From: a virus
IMG/VR virus record: IMGVR_UViG_3300044731_001506
Location: 1-21,727 of that record
Direction: 5' to 3' (one strand)
Length of the DNA: 21,727 bases
The first letter of the stretch is position 1. Each line of letters opens with the position of its first letter. The notes under the pieces are model-generated. The model saw only the letters and a list, made by a program, of their open reading frames with translations. It had not been told where the DNA came from and ran no database searches. This document shows, one piece after another, positions 20,877 through 21,727 of this stretch. The position numbers and the translations under genes were made by a program.

Positions 20877-20909
20877 TGAGTTTTTACGCCCGAAAATATG
20901 GCAATAAAA

Positions 20910-21422
20910 TCACTCATTATCTACCGTTGAACTAGTACAAATTGTTAGTGTATCAGTCCCTTGCTCTCTCGATTTAAGCTCTAATAAGTGCGCTCTCATA
21001 GCCTCGATTTGGGCTAGTTGTTGGTCAAGCGTTAAATTATTGCTCTTATTTTCATCATCTTTTTTAAGGTCAATTTCTTTGCGATCTCGCCACTCATTTG
21101 GGAACCTGTTCTTTAAAAAAAAGATTAACGGAATAGGATTTGCTTTAGCATCGCCTTGCACTTGTAACTTTAGTTGAGTTTCAGCCCAAAGCCTAGATAA
21201 TCCGTCCGCTACTTCTTTCGCTTCCTTAAACTCTGGATATAAAACAAGCCAATTGTAAATCGTGGACTTATTCACTCTCAATAGTCCTGCAAAGCTTTCA
21301 AAGCTATAGCCAGCCCCCAAGTGTTCAATGAGAGTTTCGCAATATTCAGGCTGGTACTTTGTTGGATGTCCGCCCGATCTTTTCGGTGCTGGTTTTGTTG
21401 TTTCGTTATTACCTACATTCAT
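20910..21422 (-). CDS. Terminase small subunit
   Basis: The 170-residue protein is the DNA-recognition part of the packaging motor. The N-terminal segment RSGGHPTKYQPEYCETLIEH leads into a helix-turn-helix at about residues 40-65 (SFESFAGLLRVNKSTIYNWL). A long helix follows (EVADGLSRLWAETQLKLQVQ), then the family-typical LIFFLKNRFPNEWRDRKEID at about 100-118. The C-terminal 50 residues are predicted to contact the large subunit. The ATG overlaps the end of the preceding gene by 14 bp. Composition is richer in G+C than the neighbouring minus-strand genes. Its separation from the large subunit gene by about 2.4 kb is unusual. Confidence 0.88.
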   Translation of the reverse strand: MNVGNNETTKPAPKRSGGHPTKYQPEYCETLIEHLGAGYSFESFAGLLRVNKSTIYNWLVLYPEFKEAKEVADGLSRLWAETQLKLQVQGDAKANPIPLIFFLKNRFPNEWRDRKEIDLKKDDENKSNNLTLDQQLAQIEAMRAHLLELKSREQGTDTLTICTSSTVDNE

Positions 21423-21727
21423 TTAATTTTACCCTTTTCATATTATTACTATCTAATAATTTTTTATTTTCTGGTTCTAATAATTCTAATAATTTATAAT
21501 AAAATCCTAAAGATATATAAAAATCAAATTTATCAGTATATTTTTCATATTCATAAACTAGAAGTTTATAATCTCTAAATTTTATAAATGTTTTTCTATC
21601 GTAAAATTGGAGTTTTGAATCTTGAAGGATCTTTAATTCTGCACATAATAATTTATATATTTGATTTATGTTATCAATATACTCAAGATGAAATTCTCGA
21701 AATTCTGGATCTTGGAGATTGTGATAA
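21409..21727 (-). CDS. C-terminal part of an unrecognised protein (start outside window)
   Basis: A minus-strand frame enters at the right edge and stops with TAA at 21411-21409, giving 105 residues. No start codon with a ribosome binding site lies inside. The visible part is helical and charged, with PEFREFHLEYIDNINQIYKL, FYDRKTFIKFRDYKLLVYEY and GFYYKLLELLEPENKKLLDS. It has no recognised family. It overlaps the small terminase start by 14 bp, so it belongs to the same transcript. Base use is very AT-rich, unlike the terminase that follows. Confidence 0.6.
   Translation of the reverse strand, partial: YHNLQDPEFREFHLEYIDNINQIYKLLCAELKILQDSKLQFYDRKTFIKFRDYKLLVYEYEKYTDKFDFYISLGFYYKLLELLEPENKKLLDSNNMKRVKLNECR

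Overview
The window is most of the late (virion) region of a temperate contractile-tailed phage, almost certainly a prophage, in a low-GC bacterium. A Gram-negative host is likely: there is an exported or lipoprotein gene, consensus DnaA boxes, and a spike and tail set typical of proteobacterial myoviruses. The host genus cannot be named from the sequence. Most of the DNA is very AT-rich, with a few blocks near 47% GC.

Layout. Positions 1-95 hold the 3' end of a plus-strand gene of different composition (45 of 95 bases are G or C), possibly the host flank. From 116 to 18523 lies one uninterrupted minus-strand operon with genes overlapping or a few bases apart. Read in its own direction it encodes large terminase, portal, MuF-like head protein, XkdF-type protease with scaffold tail, decoration protein, major capsid protein, a small protein, four head-tail connector/neck proteins, tail sheath (DUF3383), tail tube (DUF3277), tail assembly chaperone with a programmed -1 frameshift, tape measure, Dit-like protein, baseplate plug, hub, spike (Gp138-like), gp25-like wedge, baseplate J, DUF2612 wedge protein, tail-collar fibre, and an exported cysteine-containing protein of unknown role.

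From 18524 to 20909 the small and large terminase genes are separated by a cluster of three unrecognised genes: two on the minus strand (189 and 70 aa) and one on the plus strand (224 aa with its own near-consensus sigma70 promoter). The intergenic stretches here hold a tandem pair of perfect DnaA boxes, a plus-strand promoter followed about 30 bp later by an intrinsic terminator, a GC-rich block of inverted repeats (candidate cos/pac region), and three copies of a palindrome, GTTA-N3-TAAC. I read this as a regulated accessory (moron) module inserted between the terminase genes; that is inference. The small terminase (20910-21422) and the C-terminal part of another unknown minus-strand gene close the window.

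No integrase, repressor, replication, holin or endolysin gene is visible, so lysis and lysogeny functions must lie outside the window. I saw no tRNA, rRNA, CRISPR array or insertion sequence.
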